A stretch of DNA of 45,751 bases, from NCBI GenBank assembly GCA_022821065.1, contig JAJEEK010000036.1, positions 1 to 45,751 on the forward strand. The letters are read 5' to 3'. Made by a program: the position numbers and the translations under genes. Of this stretch, positions 25,888 to 35,212 are shown in pieces. The notes beneath the pieces were generated by a model. That model had not been told where the DNA came from. It made no database searches and was given only the letters and a program-made list of their open reading frames with translations. Each line of letters opens with the position of its first letter. Position 1 is the first letter of the stretch. The DNA comes from Candidatus Poribacteria bacterium. Its GTDB lineage: Bacteria; Poribacteria; WGA-4E; WGA-3G.

Positions 25888-27333
25888 ATGGCATACGATA
25901 GCCTCACAGCGTTTGTGAAAGCCTTGGATCGCGCAGGCGAACTCAAACGTATCAAAACAACTGTATCCCCAGACCTTGAGATTGCCGAAATCACCGATCG
26001 CGTGAGTAAAACAGAGGGTCCCGCACTCCTGTTTGAAAATGTTGAGGGCAGCGAAATGCCACTCCTGATTAATACCTACGGCTCTTACCGACGGATGGCG
26101 ATGGCACTCGGTGTTGACGATCTCGAACAGATCGCGTCCGAAATTGAGAGCATGATCAAATTGGATGCCCCGGATTCCCTCCTTGATAAAGTAAAAATCC
26201 TTCGGATGCTGTCTCAACTGGCGAACTTTCCACCGAAAACTGTCAAAAAAGGGGCATGTCAAGAGGTCGTACTTACCGATGAAGATGCCTCCTTAGATCT
26301 CCTACCCCTCATTAAATGCTGGCCCCTTGATGCTGACAGATATATCACTTTACCGCAAGTTTTTACACATAGTCTCAAAACAGGTCAACGAAATGTCGGT
26401 ACTTACCGTTTGCAAAGATTAAACCCACGCGCATTAGCGATGCATTGGCAAATTCACCACGACGGTGCCGCACATCATCGTGAGTATCGTCAAGCCTCGC
26501 AACAGATGCCTGTGGCAATCGCCATCGGCGGCGATCCCATAATGTCTTACATCGGCACGGCACCGCTACCGTCCGGTATTGATGAACTTCTGTTTGCAGG
26601 GTTCCTCCGAAAATCGAATGTTGAGATGGTGCCTGCAAAGACGATTGATATGCTTGTCCCTGCCGATGCGGATATCGTGATTGAAGGGTATATCGAACCC
26701 GACGAGACTTGTATAGAAGGACCTTTCGGGGATCATACCGGCTTCTATTCCTTGGCGGACGAGTATCCACTGATGCGTATCACGGCGATTACGCACCGTA
26801 AGAACCCAATCTATCAGACAATCATTGTCGGCAAACCGCCAATGGAGGACTGTTACATGGGGAAAGCGACTGAGCGGATCTTTATGCCGTTGATTAAGAC
26901 GCAACTTCCCGAACTTGTGGATATGAACCTACCACTGTTCGGCGTGTTCCACAATTTCGCATTCATTTCTATTGATAAACGCTACCCGTTTCAGGCGAAA
27001 AAGATGATGCACAGTTTTTGGGGCCTCGGGCAGCTGATGTTCAGCAAAATCATCGTCGTTGTCGATAAAGATGTTAATGTCCAGAATGTGGAAGAGGTGC
27101 TTTTCTATGTCGGGAGTAATGTCGATCCGAAACGGGATGTGACTATCGTTGAGGGACCCGTTGATGTACTCGATCACGCCTCCCCACTGATGGGTGCCGG
27201 CTCTAAGATGGGGATTGATGCCACAACGAAGTGGGCAGAAGAAGGTTATCAACGCGAGTGGCCCGAAGAGATTCGGATGTCCGATGAGGTCATAGCGTTG
27301 GTTGATGAGAAATGGAAAAAATATGGATTTTGA
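25888..27333 (+). CDS. UbiD-family prFMN-dependent decarboxylase
   Basis: 481 residues, cytoplasmic, with the full UbiD length and layout. The prenylated-FMN-binding RNVGTYRLQ is at residues 168-176 and the catalytic-acid region CIEGPFGDHTG at 275-285, with Glu277 and Asp282 in place of the usual Glu/Glu-Asp pair. It should decarboxylate an aromatic or unsaturated acid. Because mqnE and mqnA lie in the same window, a futalosine-pathway role such as MqnL (1,4-dihydroxy-6-naphthoate carboxy-lyase) is attractive. UbiD proteins have many substrates, so this is inference. GAAAGGA precedes the ATG; a reductase gene follows after 31 nt. Confidence 0.85.
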   Translation: MAYDSLTAFVKALDRAGELKRIKTTVSPDLEIAEITDRVSKTEGPALLFENVEGSEMPLLINTYGSYRRMAMALGVDDLEQIASEIESMIKLDAPDSLLDKVKILRMLSQLANFPPKTVKKGACQEVVLTDEDASLDLLPLIKCWPLDADRYITLPQVFTHSLKTGQRNVGTYRLQRLNPRALAMHWQIHHDGAAHHREYRQASQQMPVAIAIGGDPIMSYIGTAPLPSGIDELLFAGFLRKSNVEMVPAKTIDMLVPADADIVIEGYIEPDETCIEGPFGDHTGFYSLADEYPLMRITAITHRKNPIYQTIIVGKPPMEDCYMGKATERIFMPLIKTQLPELVDMNLPLFGVFHNFAFISIDKRYPFQAKKMMHSFWGLGQLMFSKIIVVVDKDVNVQNVEEVLFYVGSNVDPKRDVTIVEGPVDVLDHASPLMGAGSKMGIDATTKWAEEGYQREWPEEIRMSDEVIALVDEKWKKYGF

Positions 27334-27364
27334 GAAAACGAAATAAGAAATTAGGAGAAAAACG

Positions 27365-28435
27365 ATGGCAGAAACGATTTACGACGTTGCAGTCATAGGC
27401 GCGGGACCTGCAGGCACACAAGCCGCTGTCTCAGCAAGCCATCAGATGCGGCACGTTTTGGTACTACACTCTGGAAAGGTCAGTTTTAGTCGAGGACGCG
27501 CATATTGGTCAAAATCGGTAGAAATCGAAGACGCACCCGTCTTTCCTGGGATTATCGGACCCCATTTTTCAAAAGAACTCATGCAGTGGATGGAGAGCCG
27601 CCCCGTTGTTGATTTCATGCTCGGATCGGAGAAACGTAAAACCGGCATCGACATACGCGACGGTCTGGTATCGAAACTCACACGGAACGGCGATCTCTTC
27701 AAACTCGAAGCATCTACAAAGACACTCAAACAAAATACACCATTAGAGATGGCGTCCTTTAAATCTCGGACAGTCGTTGTTGCTGCCGGCTTTGATGACA
27801 AATGGCCCGATATCGAATTTGAACAGGGTGAAGAACGACTCTATAAGCAGTATGCAACCGTCTTCCGCTACGCAGGGAACAAAAAAGGGTGGCACGTTTG
27901 TATCCGCTGCGACGGACACCTCCATGTCAATGAACACCTTGCACTCCTCGGAGTCGGTGACTACATCTACGAGGCAGCCATCGGCGCGCAAGACTTCACA
28001 GACAGAATTACAATCCTAACAAACGGCAGACCGCACGGAATGTCGCCACCTGTCCTCAAACAGGTGAAAGCGCGTAAAATTAATATCATTGAAACAAAAA
28101 TTAAACGGCACATCGGAGAAAAAACAGATCTGTTAGGATTCGAGATGGTTGACGGAAGCGAATTATTTTTCCACGGTTTCCTCGTTGATGAAGGACTCAT
28201 TCCAAATACGAAATTCCTTGAAGGATGGGATTATCAGAAAGACGAGGAAGGGTTGATTGTCACAAACGAGGATATGCAGATGCTCAATAGCAGTGGGGAA
28301 CCGATTCCAGGGCTGTTTGCCGCTGGCGACATCGTTTCCGGTGAACGGAACCTCATCGCAACAGCGTTCGCACTCGGGCAAGAGGCTGGCTTGTCAGCGT
28401 CGGACTCCTTGCGTCGTTGGCATTTCCCACATTAG
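27365..28435 (+). CDS. Thioredoxin-reductase-like FAD-dependent oxidoreductase
   Basis: 356 residues. An FAD-binding GAGPAG (12-17) opens the protein. A CIRCDG motif near residues 179-184 corresponds to the redox-active CxxCDG of thioredoxin reductases. The NADPH-domain fingerprint (LLGVGDYIYEAA) is degenerate compared with the usual GGGxSA, and GLFAAGD near 315 is the second FAD contact. It may reduce a thioredoxin-like or unknown partner, or use a different reductant. AGGAG precedes the ATG. It lies between ubiD-like and polA in one transcription unit. The sequence is noticeably diverged from TrxB. Confidence 0.8.
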   Translation: MAETIYDVAVIGAGPAGTQAAVSASHQMRHVLVLHSGKVSFSRGRAYWSKSVEIEDAPVFPGIIGPHFSKELMQWMESRPVVDFMLGSEKRKTGIDIRDGLVSKLTRNGDLFKLEASTKTLKQNTPLEMASFKSRTVVVAAGFDDKWPDIEFEQGEERLYKQYATVFRYAGNKKGWHVCIRCDGHLHVNEHLALLGVGDYIYEAAIGAQDFTDRITILTNGRPHGMSPPVLKQVKARKINIIETKIKRHIGEKTDLLGFEMVDGSELFFHGFLVDEGLIPNTKFLEGWDYQKDEEGLIVTNEDMQMLNSSGEPIPGLFAAGDIVSGERNLIATAFALGQEAGLSASDSLRRWHFPH

Positions 28436-28453
28436 GAGGCACCTATCGGAATA

Positions 28454-31327
28454 ATGCAAGACGAACAAAAGGACACGCTCTATATTATTGACACACACGC
28501 CGAAATATTTCGGGCGTACTACGCAATTCGTGGCGGATTGACAAGCAGCGTCACCGGTGAACCGACGCATGCTGTCTTCGGGTTCGCAGGAACGCTTATT
28601 CGGATTTTGTCGGAACTTCAGGCAAAATATGTCGTCGCCGCGATTGACACGCCCGGCGACACCTTCCGCAATGAACTCTATTCCGAGTACAAGGCGAATC
28701 GTTCTCCCGCACCCGATGATCTCGTGACGCAGATTCACCGCATCCTGCAATTGCTTGACGCGTTTGGCATCCTAACGCTCGGTAAACCTGAATTAGAAGC
28801 GGATGACATCATCGCATCTGTTACGCAAGCCGTACTCGACAACCCAGAAGCACAAGAAATCAATGTCTCTATCATTTCCAGAGACAAAGACCTTGAGCAG
28901 CTTCTCGGCGATCGTGTGACGATGCTTGATCTCCATAACAATAAGGTGCTTGATGTTCGAGAGTTGTGGGAGACGAAAGGTATCAAACCGGAACAGGTCG
29001 TTGATGTCCTTGCATTGATGGGGGATACCTCCGACAACGTTCCCGGCGTTGAAAAGGTCGGTTTGAAAACCGCTGCGCAGTTGATTCAGCAATACGATTC
29101 CATTGACGGTATTTTCGATAATATTGACGAAATTAAGGGAAAGCGCCGCGAGAATTTAGAAAAAGCACAGTCGCAACTCCCGCTTTCAAAACAGTTGGTA
29201 ACCTTGATCCGAAACGCTGATCTGAACTTTTCCATAGAGCAGGCACGAGTCAAACCGCTTGACCTCCAGAAGATCCGTCCACTCTTACAGGAATTAGAAC
29301 TCAGGCGTTATGAAGAGGTCGTCCAGAAACTCGCTGGTGGAGATTCTCAGTCCTTGGCGACACCGACGACGCGCAAAGAACGGGTCGCAGAATTGGAGAA
29401 GAAAACCGATGCCATTCTGGATAAAGGTGATTACGACACCGCCGAAGTCGGCGATTATTCGGCGGTTCTGACAAGGGACCAATTGGAAGAACTCGTTAGC
29501 ACCCTATCAGCACAGGAGATTATCAGTTTCGACACTGAGACAGATGGCTTAGATCGCGAGGCAACGTTATGCGGATTAAGTTTCTCGTGGCAACCGAAGC
29601 AAGGCGTTTATGTGCCGGTCCGTTCACCGCAACCCGAAACGCACCTGGATACAGAGACTGTGATTTCTGCCCTTAAGCCGATTCTGGAAAATCCTGACCT
29701 ATCAAAATGTGGACATAACCTCAAATTTGATGCAAGTATTCTTATTCGGAACGGTATTAAACTCCAAGGGGCAGTTTTCGATACGCTGCTCGCGAGCCAA
29801 TTGGTCGATTCACGAACCCCGTCCCATAATTTGGATACATTGGCACTCCTTCACTTAGGACACAAGATGATCTCTTTCGATGAACTGACAATGCGTCCAA
29901 GCCACTCAGCATCCACGGACGACGACACAAACCAAGGCGAACTCTTCGGTGAAGAAAACGCCCAACAGAAAACAATAGATGAGGTCCCGTTAGCAGAAGC
30001 CACTATCTACGCTGCAGAAGATGCCGACGTTGCCCTGCGACTTTATCACTTCCTAACACCGAAACTTGCCGAAATCGGGATTACGGAATTGGTGCGTGAT
30101 ATAGAATCACCACTCGCGCCGGTTCTCGCTGAGATGGAATATAACGGTATTGTCTGCGATAAGGCAGAACTCAAACGTCAGAGCAGTGCAATTGAAAAAC
30201 TCGTTGAGGCGCGGCAAAATGAGATTCATGAGATCGTCGGCTATCCGTTTAACATCGACTCACCGAACCAACTTTCGCAAGTACTGTTTGAAGAACTCGG
30301 TTTCAAACCGGTAAAACGCACACGCGGGGGCAAAATCTCTACGGATGTCACCGTTTTAGATGCACTCTCCCTCAGAGAAGATGTCAATGATCCAAAGACG
30401 AGTGTACCACGTCTAATTATTGAATACCGGCAATACCGTAAATTGCAGAGTACCTATCTTGCACAACTCCAGAGTGCTGTTGATACGAGAACAGAGCGTA
30501 TCCATACGCATCTCTATCAATTAACAACAGCGACCGGACGCTTGAAGTCCGACCGTCCGAATCTGCAAAACATTCCTGTCCGGACGGAAATCGGCAGACA
30601 ATTACGCCGAGCATTCAGGGCACCGGAAGGGAGTAAATTAATCTGTGCGGATTATTCACAGATTGAACTCCGTATCCTCGCACATTTTAGTGAGGACGAC
30701 AGCCTAATTGAGACATTCAATCAGAATTTAGATATCCATACAGCAGTCGCTTCGCAGGTGTTCGATGTTCCAGCCGACTCGGTTACGCGGGAACTCCGAG
30801 ATAAGGCGAAGACAATTAATTTCGGGATCATCTATGGTGTCTCTGCTACCGGTCTTTCGCGTCGGATTAAAGGGATGACTGTCCAGGAGGCAACAACCCT
30901 TATTAACGATTACAAAACGCGTTTTCCGGGGATTGATCGTTTCCTACAACAGTGTGTCCAACACGCATCGGATCACGGGTATGTGACTACACTCACCGGC
31001 AGACGACGCGCAATCCCTGAAATCTATTCTACGAACCGGAGTCGGCGCGGTCTCGGTGAACGACTCGCTATTAATACCGTCGTACAAGGTTCCGCCGCAG
31101 ATTTGATGAAGGCGGCGATGGTGAATGTACAACACCGAATTGATGCAGACAAGCTGCCGCTAAAGATGCTCCTACAAATTCATGACGAATTAGTACTTGA
31201 AACACCGGAATCGTTGGCTGAAAAGCACGCTCAGATTGTATGTGAAGAAATGGAAAACGCGATGTCACTGCTTGTACCACTTAGGACAGAGGCAGGGATC
31301 GGTGATGATTGGATGACAGCAAAGTGA
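28454..31327 (+). CDS. polA: DNA polymerase I
   Basis: 957 residues with three domains: 5'-3' exonuclease (residues about 8-270; LEADDIIASVT and MGDTSDNVPGV), 3'-5' proofreading exonuclease (about 335-540; FDTETDG near 358 with Asp and Glu present, so probably active) and the family A polymerase (about 570-957; motif A DYSQIELRILAHF near 733, motif B RDKAKTINFGIIYG, motif C IHDELVLE near 909). Functions in Okazaki-fragment processing and repair. The AGGAGG in front lies 14 nt from the ATG, longer than usual. It is the last gene of the unit; its position after a decarboxylase and a reductase is not conserved biology I know of. Confidence 0.97.
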   Translation: MQDEQKDTLYIIDTHAEIFRAYYAIRGGLTSSVTGEPTHAVFGFAGTLIRILSELQAKYVVAAIDTPGDTFRNELYSEYKANRSPAPDDLVTQIHRILQLLDAFGILTLGKPELEADDIIASVTQAVLDNPEAQEINVSIISRDKDLEQLLGDRVTMLDLHNNKVLDVRELWETKGIKPEQVVDVLALMGDTSDNVPGVEKVGLKTAAQLIQQYDSIDGIFDNIDEIKGKRRENLEKAQSQLPLSKQLVTLIRNADLNFSIEQARVKPLDLQKIRPLLQELELRRYEEVVQKLAGGDSQSLATPTTRKERVAELEKKTDAILDKGDYDTAEVGDYSAVLTRDQLEELVSTLSAQEIISFDTETDGLDREATLCGLSFSWQPKQGVYVPVRSPQPETHLDTETVISALKPILENPDLSKCGHNLKFDASILIRNGIKLQGAVFDTLLASQLVDSRTPSHNLDTLALLHLGHKMISFDELTMRPSHSASTDDDTNQGELFGEENAQQKTIDEVPLAEATIYAAEDADVALRLYHFLTPKLAEIGITELVRDIESPLAPVLAEMEYNGIVCDKAELKRQSSAIEKLVEARQNEIHEIVGYPFNIDSPNQLSQVLFEELGFKPVKRTRGGKISTDVTVLDALSLREDVNDPKTSVPRLIIEYRQYRKLQSTYLAQLQSAVDTRTERIHTHLYQLTTATGRLKSDRPNLQNIPVRTEIGRQLRRAFRAPEGSKLICADYSQIELRILAHFSEDDSLIETFNQNLDIHTAVASQVFDVPADSVTRELRDKAKTINFGIIYGVSATGLSRRIKGMTVQEATTLINDYKTRFPGIDRFLQQCVQHASDHGYVTTLTGRRRAIPEIYSTNRSRRGLGERLAINTVVQGSAADLMKAAMVNVQHRIDADKLPLKMLLQIHDELVLETPESLAEKHAQIVCEEMENAMSLLVPLRTEAGIGDDWMTAK

Positions 31328-31624
31328 GGTTTTTTAGGTAGGCATAGCATCTCCAATCATCTTTAAGCGATAGTTCTCACCATATATGCCACAAATTAGC
31401 AGTTTGTGCTACAATTTGTGATAGTGGGACGCAAAAATTAAGGATTTAAGACATCCGAAATTTTTAAGTTGAACTAACGCTAAAAAAAATAAGATTTACT
31501 CGCCAATTACAAGAATCCCACTGATAAAAAGGGTTCAGGGTCTTAAAAACGTCTGGATATCTACTTTTTTCGTGGAAAATATCTCTTTTTTTCTCAATTT
31601 GTGCAGCTATAGGTAAATTTATAG
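31328..31624. other. Gene-free AT-rich stretch after polA
   Basis: No convincing gene, tRNA or structured RNA is seen. The sequence is AT-rich with scattered stops in all frames. Confidence 0.5.
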
Positions 31625-31653
31625 TTGACAAACTAAAACGATTGTGATATAAT
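31625..31653 (+). promoter_or_regulatory. Consensus sigma-70 promoter with a long leader before the RRM gene
   Basis: TTGACA (31625-31630), exactly 17 bp, TATAAT (31648-31653). Transcription would start near 31660, giving a leader of about 330 nt before the ATG at 31988. The leader carries no recognised RNA family. Confidence 0.75.
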
Positions 31654-31987
31654 TTATTGCAAATTTTTTTAGGGAAATGTGATCGTGTCTGCTGCCAAAG
31701 ATATGAGTGGTGTTTTGACAGTGTTACGGTTCGGAACCAGAACACTTCCTCATTTATGAGGGGTGACAGGGCTTACAACAAGAGATTGATGATCCATAGA
31801 TTTCGCAATCTTTCCTACGCTTGCTGCCAAATTTCTGCCTTTGAAAATGCTGACAATGCTCAGTTTTCTCATTTTCCCGTATTTTCATGTCCTATTCCCG
31901 CGTGCTGTGAGACACCGGTTCGCACCAATCATCGTGTGTCTCATGATTCGGGTTAGGGCGCATATAGTTTCTAAAAGGAGAAACGAG

Positions 31988-32281
31988 ATGAATATCTACG
32001 TTGGCAACGTGCCTTACGCGGCCACCGAGGAAGACCTTGAAACGCTCTTTAGTGAGTATGGTCCCGTCGCTACCGCTACAATTATCCGAGACCGTTACGA
32101 CGGTCGCTCGAAAGGGTTCGGATTTGTTGAAATGGAAAACCAAGAAGATGGCGAGCGGGCGATAGAGGCGTTGGATGGTCAAGAAATGATGGGACGCCCC
32201 TTGAAAGTCAATCCAGCGCGTCCACGCACAGAACGCCGTGAACCTCGTCGATACAACGATAGAGAAGACGAAGATCTGTAG
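31988..32281 (+). CDS. Single-RRM RNA-binding protein
   Basis: 97 residues. The RRM fold covers residues 2-80, with RNP2 IYVGNV (3-8) and RNP1 KGFGFVEM near residues 40-47, whose aromatic residues contact RNA. The tail is basic and arginine-rich then acidic (PRTERREPRRYNDREDEDL). These small bacterial Rbp proteins resemble cold-induced RNA chaperones of cyanobacteria. AAAAGGAG stands 7 nt before the ATG. The long leader suggests post-transcriptional control. Confidence 0.92.
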   Translation: MNIYVGNVPYAATEEDLETLFSEYGPVATATIIRDRYDGRSKGFGFVEMENQEDGERAIEALDGQEMMGRPLKVNPARPRTERREPRRYNDREDEDL

Positions 32282-32382
32282 GTTTACGTGCAGCAACAGT
32301 GCTGCTACGTCAGTATGTAACTCTGAAATTGGAACAAGAAAACACCGCATAGGATACCACATCTTCTGCTGTTAATTAGTTT

Positions 32383-32440
32383 GCCTCGGTTTGGGATACG
32401 TTTTTATCACTCATATCTCAAATCGAGGCTTATTTGTTTA
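32383..32440 (+). terminator. Long stem-loop, probable terminator of the RRM gene
   Basis: GCCTCGGTTTGGGATA (32383-32398) pairs with TATCTCAAATCGAGGC (32414-32429) along all 16 positions, with two G-U pairs in the RNA and a 15-nt loop. It is followed by TTATTTGTTT. It lies 100 nt after the RRM stop and 120 nt beyond the end of the converging trpS gene; it is best read on the plus strand. Confidence 0.6.
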
Positions 32441-32560
32441 TAGCGAAAACCGTTAATTTGCGCTAAGTTGGACTTGGGCAAAAGTCCATAAAATTGGAAG
32501 TGAAGGAACATTCCGCCGTCCTTCCAACCTGCCGTCCGTCAATACCTCAATACCTCAGCC

Positions 32561-33562
32561 CTATACGCAAGCACTCATACCAACGGCTTTTCGTACCTTC
32601 GCCATAATCGGTGCCGCTATAGCACGTGCCTTTTCCGCCCCTCTTTCAAGTATTTTATCCAACTCGTCCGTATTTTCCATCAAGGTGTTATAACGGTCCC
32701 GTTTGTCGGCGAAATTCGATTCCAGCAATTCAAACAGTTCCTGTTTCATCGCACCGTACGCCAGTCCACCTTTAAGATAGAGTTCCCGTTTCGCTTCAAC
32801 GGCATCCACATCCGCAAAGTGACGATAGATCGCAAAGATGTGGCATTCCTCCGGGTCCTTCGGATCCTCTGGACGTTTGGAGTCCGTTACAATGCGTTTG
32901 ACGGGTTTAAGCACTTGGTTAGGCGATGCGAAGATCGGGATCACATTATTATAACTTTTACTCATTTTTCTCCCGTCAATACCGGGAATCGTCATCACCT
33001 CTTCTCGAATCACAGCTTCAGGAATTGTCAGGATGTTTCCATAAGTATTATTAAAAATTAGCGCGACATCGCGCGTGATTTCGAGATGCTGCTGCTGGTC
33101 AAGTCCGACTGGGACGACATGTGTTCCGAAGAGTAGGATATCCGCTGCCATCAAGACCGGATAGGTAAAAAGCCCTATATTAATGTTTTTGTCTTCTTCG
33201 CGACCGGCGGCAATATTGTCATCAACGATCGCTTTGTATGCATGCGCACGGTTCAGCAAACCTTTTGCCGTGAAACAAGCCAATGCCCACGACAACTCGA
33301 ACACCTCAGGAATATCCGATTGGCGGTAAAAAATCACTTCATCCGGGTTTAACCCCAGTGCCAACCATGTTGCAGCCACCTGATATGTCAATTCTTTCAG
33401 TTGGTCTTTGTCTTTCACAGTCGTGAGGGCATGATAATCGGCGATAAAGTAGAGTGCTTGATAGTCTTTAGCGAGTTCCAGCGCGGGCTTTATCATACCG
33501 AGATAGTTGCCGATGTGCGGTTGCCCTGTCGGTTTAATTCCGGTCAAGGTAATTTGTTTCAA
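32561..33562 (-). CDS. trpS: Tryptophan--tRNA ligase
   Basis: 333 residues. A class I synthetase that charges tRNA-Trp using ATP. The HIGH-type motif is PHIGNYLG (15-22) and KMSKS lies at 199-203. ADILLFGTHVVPVGLDQQQH is the tryptophan-binding and dimer region. Length is normal for the bacterial enzyme. The start is a TTG (33562) with AAGGAG about 12 nt upstream. The Uma2 gene ends 36 nt before it, so it is probably also read from the Uma2 promoter. Confidence 0.95.
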   Translation of the reverse strand: MKQITLTGIKPTGQPHIGNYLGMIKPALELAKDYQALYFIADYHALTTVKDKDQLKELTYQVAATWLALGLNPDEVIFYRQSDIPEVFELSWALACFTAKGLLNRAHAYKAIVDDNIAAGREEDKNINIGLFTYPVLMAADILLFGTHVVPVGLDQQQHLEITRDVALIFNNTYGNILTIPEAVIREEVMTIPGIDGRKMSKSYNNVIPIFASPNQVLKPVKRIVTDSKRPEDPKDPEECHIFAIYRHFADVDAVEAKRELYLKGGLAYGAMKQELFELLESNFADKRDRYNTLMENTDELDKILERGAEKARAIAAPIMAKVRKAVGMSACV

Positions 33563-33598
33563 TTCGATCTGTGCTCCTTCTTGTGTTAAGTGCTGCTA

Positions 33599-34306
33599 CT
33601 ACGATGCGTTTTCTTTTACCCGCGCGAGTTCCTCGCGAAGGCGAGCGAGTTCGGTTTCTGCGCGTTCTGCGCGTTCCCTATCACGTTCTGCGCGCGAGTT
33701 TGCTGCCTCCTCCAAGGTCTCTAGCCATTCTCGCTTTTCTGGATCGTAAATCCCGAATCCATCATCTAACAAGTGAAAATCTAAGCCCAGAGTCTCTGAA
33801 GAAATCCCACCATCAGCGTTGGGGGCAATCTCAAAATACGCCCCATCAATCAATCGAAAACCCATCAACGGGGCAGGCAAATAGCGTCTATCAACATCAC
33901 AGAGGAAGTATTCTGGGATCTCGAGTCTCGCGTAGAGTTCCATCTTATGGTTTAAGTCATTTTGGACGGTCCCTTTACTTGAAAACTCGACGACAAAATC
34001 AGGCGGTTTTCCTTCTTCCCATATCTTGTAGGTACGGCGCGGTTTCTTACCCACTCCGAAAGAGATGAGTAGATCCGGAGAAACGGCTTTGTGCGGTCTC
34101 CCATCTTCGTAATACATCATGAGATTGCCGGAAATATAGACATCGGGTATGTCCCTGTAATAATTTCTGAAGCGTGATCGCATCTGGATTATTGCTTCTA
34201 TGTGAAGATCGGTTTCAGCCATAGGTTTCCCATCTGATTCAGGATAGAGGTCCGCTGTTTCGGTCGGTGCGTAAGAGGTTGAAAGCGTGTTTCGGAAAGT
34301 TTCCAT
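33599..34306 (-). CDS. Uma2-family (DUF820) putative endonuclease
   Basis: 235 residues from the ATG at 34306, which has AAAGGAGAG 6 nt upstream. The PD-(D/E)xK-like core is SPDLLISFGVGKK, then PDFVVEFSSKGTVQNDLNHK and MELYARLEIPEYFLCD, with the usual Asp/Glu-x-Ser-Lys arrangement. The last 45 residues form a charged coiled coil (RAERDRERAERAETELARLREEL). Uma2 proteins are abundant in cyanobacteria and some environmental lineages, and their biological role is unclear. It has its own promoter and precedes trpS. Confidence 0.85.
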   Translation of the reverse strand: METFRNTLSTSYAPTETADLYPESDGKPMAETDLHIEAIIQMRSRFRNYYRDIPDVYISGNLMMYYEDGRPHKAVSPDLLISFGVGKKPRRTYKIWEEGKPPDFVVEFSSKGTVQNDLNHKMELYARLEIPEYFLCDVDRRYLPAPLMGFRLIDGAYFEIAPNADGGISSETLGLDFHLLDDGFGIYDPEKREWLETLEEAANSRAERDRERAERAETELARLREELARVKENAS

Positions 34307-34353
34307 GAGAGCCTCTCCTTTTAGAGCGTGTGTCGCCAGGTATGTGTTAGTCA

Positions 34354-34382
34354 AGTATACCTAAAAAAATTGAGAATGTCAA
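34354..34382 (-). promoter_or_regulatory. Promoter of Uma2-trpS, overlapping the SAM-hydrolase stop codon
   Basis: On the minus strand TTGACA (34382-34377), 17 bp, TATACT (34359-34354). The -35 lies over the stop codon of the preceding gene, and TGTCAA-N5-TTGACA forms a small inverted repeat there. Confidence 0.6.
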
Positions 34383-35206
34383 ATTTTTTGACAGGATTTA
34401 TAGAGTTTCCGTATAACCGCGGTATCCCCCCGTTTTAAACCTAACTGCTTTTCGGCACTGCCACCATTTATAGCGATCTCTAACAACCCGAAACTCCCGA
34501 TAATTGCCAGCGGTTCGCCGATCGCAGATTCAGCGTAGGAGCGGTTGAGTCGCGCAAGCCGCGTCCCTCGGATGTTGATTTCGTAACTCAATCCTTTTCC
34601 TGCAAGCGCGCTTTCCGAAATATTTGTTATCGCATTGCCGAACCTATCTATTTTAACAATTTGTCCGGTTATCGTGTTTCCAGAGATCTCAGACATCGGA
34701 ATCGGGAGTTGGACGAGATTTTCCACCGGTGGACCGATGTCCGCAAGCGGCACACCACGCGATAGATGTGCCGCGACCGGCGCGAAAATGTCTCTGCCGT
34801 GGAATGTGTTGCTGACCTCTAAGAGATGGTAAACAGGATTCTGAATCGCCACGACGTTCATTCGGCGTTCAGGTCCGCCATCAATATCTTGCAACAGATA
34901 CCCTAACACCCCGTTGTCAGGACAGACGAAGAAGGCACCGTCTATTTCGCAAACGATCGCTTGTCTATCGCTCCCGACTCCCGGATCCACAACAACGGTA
35001 TGAATCGTACCCTTCGGAAAATAGCGGTACGCAAAACGGATCGTAAAAGCCGCTTCGTGGATATCCTGCGGTGGAACAGCGTGGGTGAGATCCACCACCC
35101 GCACATTCGGGTTGATACCGAGAATAACACCTTTCATAGTTCCGACGTAAGCATCACTCGTGCCGAAATCGGTTGTTAGTGTGATGATACGAGGAGATTC
35201 GTTCAT
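34379..35206 (-). CDS. SAM hydrolase (adenosine-forming; DUF62 family)
   Basis: 275 residues. The family hydrolyses S-adenosylmethionine to adenosine and methionine using an activated water and is related to fluorinase and chlorinase. Marks are ITLTTDFGTSDAYVG at the N-terminus, VVDPGVGSDRQAI with the catalytic Asp74 and Arg81, and TFHGRDIFAPVAAH with the histidine completing the Asp-Arg-His set. The C-terminal beta domain closes the nucleotide pocket (IGSFGLLEIAINGGSAE). It lies 6 nt after the isomerase-like gene, so the two are co-transcribed. Confidence 0.9.
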   Translation of the reverse strand: MNESPRIITLTTDFGTSDAYVGTMKGVILGINPNVRVVDLTHAVPPQDIHEAAFTIRFAYRYFPKGTIHTVVVDPGVGSDRQAIVCEIDGAFFVCPDNGVLGYLLQDIDGGPERRMNVVAIQNPVYHLLEVSNTFHGRDIFAPVAAHLSRGVPLADIGPPVENLVQLPIPMSEISGNTITGQIVKIDRFGNAITNISESALAGKGLSYEINIRGTRLARLNRSYAESAIGEPLAIIGSFGLLEIAINGGSAEKQLGLKRGDTAVIRKLYKSCQKI

Positions 35207-35212
35207 TTTAGG

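Noticed and set aside
31900..31940. GGTTCGCACC segment as a tRNA T-arm
   Set aside because: No acceptor, D-arm or anticodon stem can be assembled around it.
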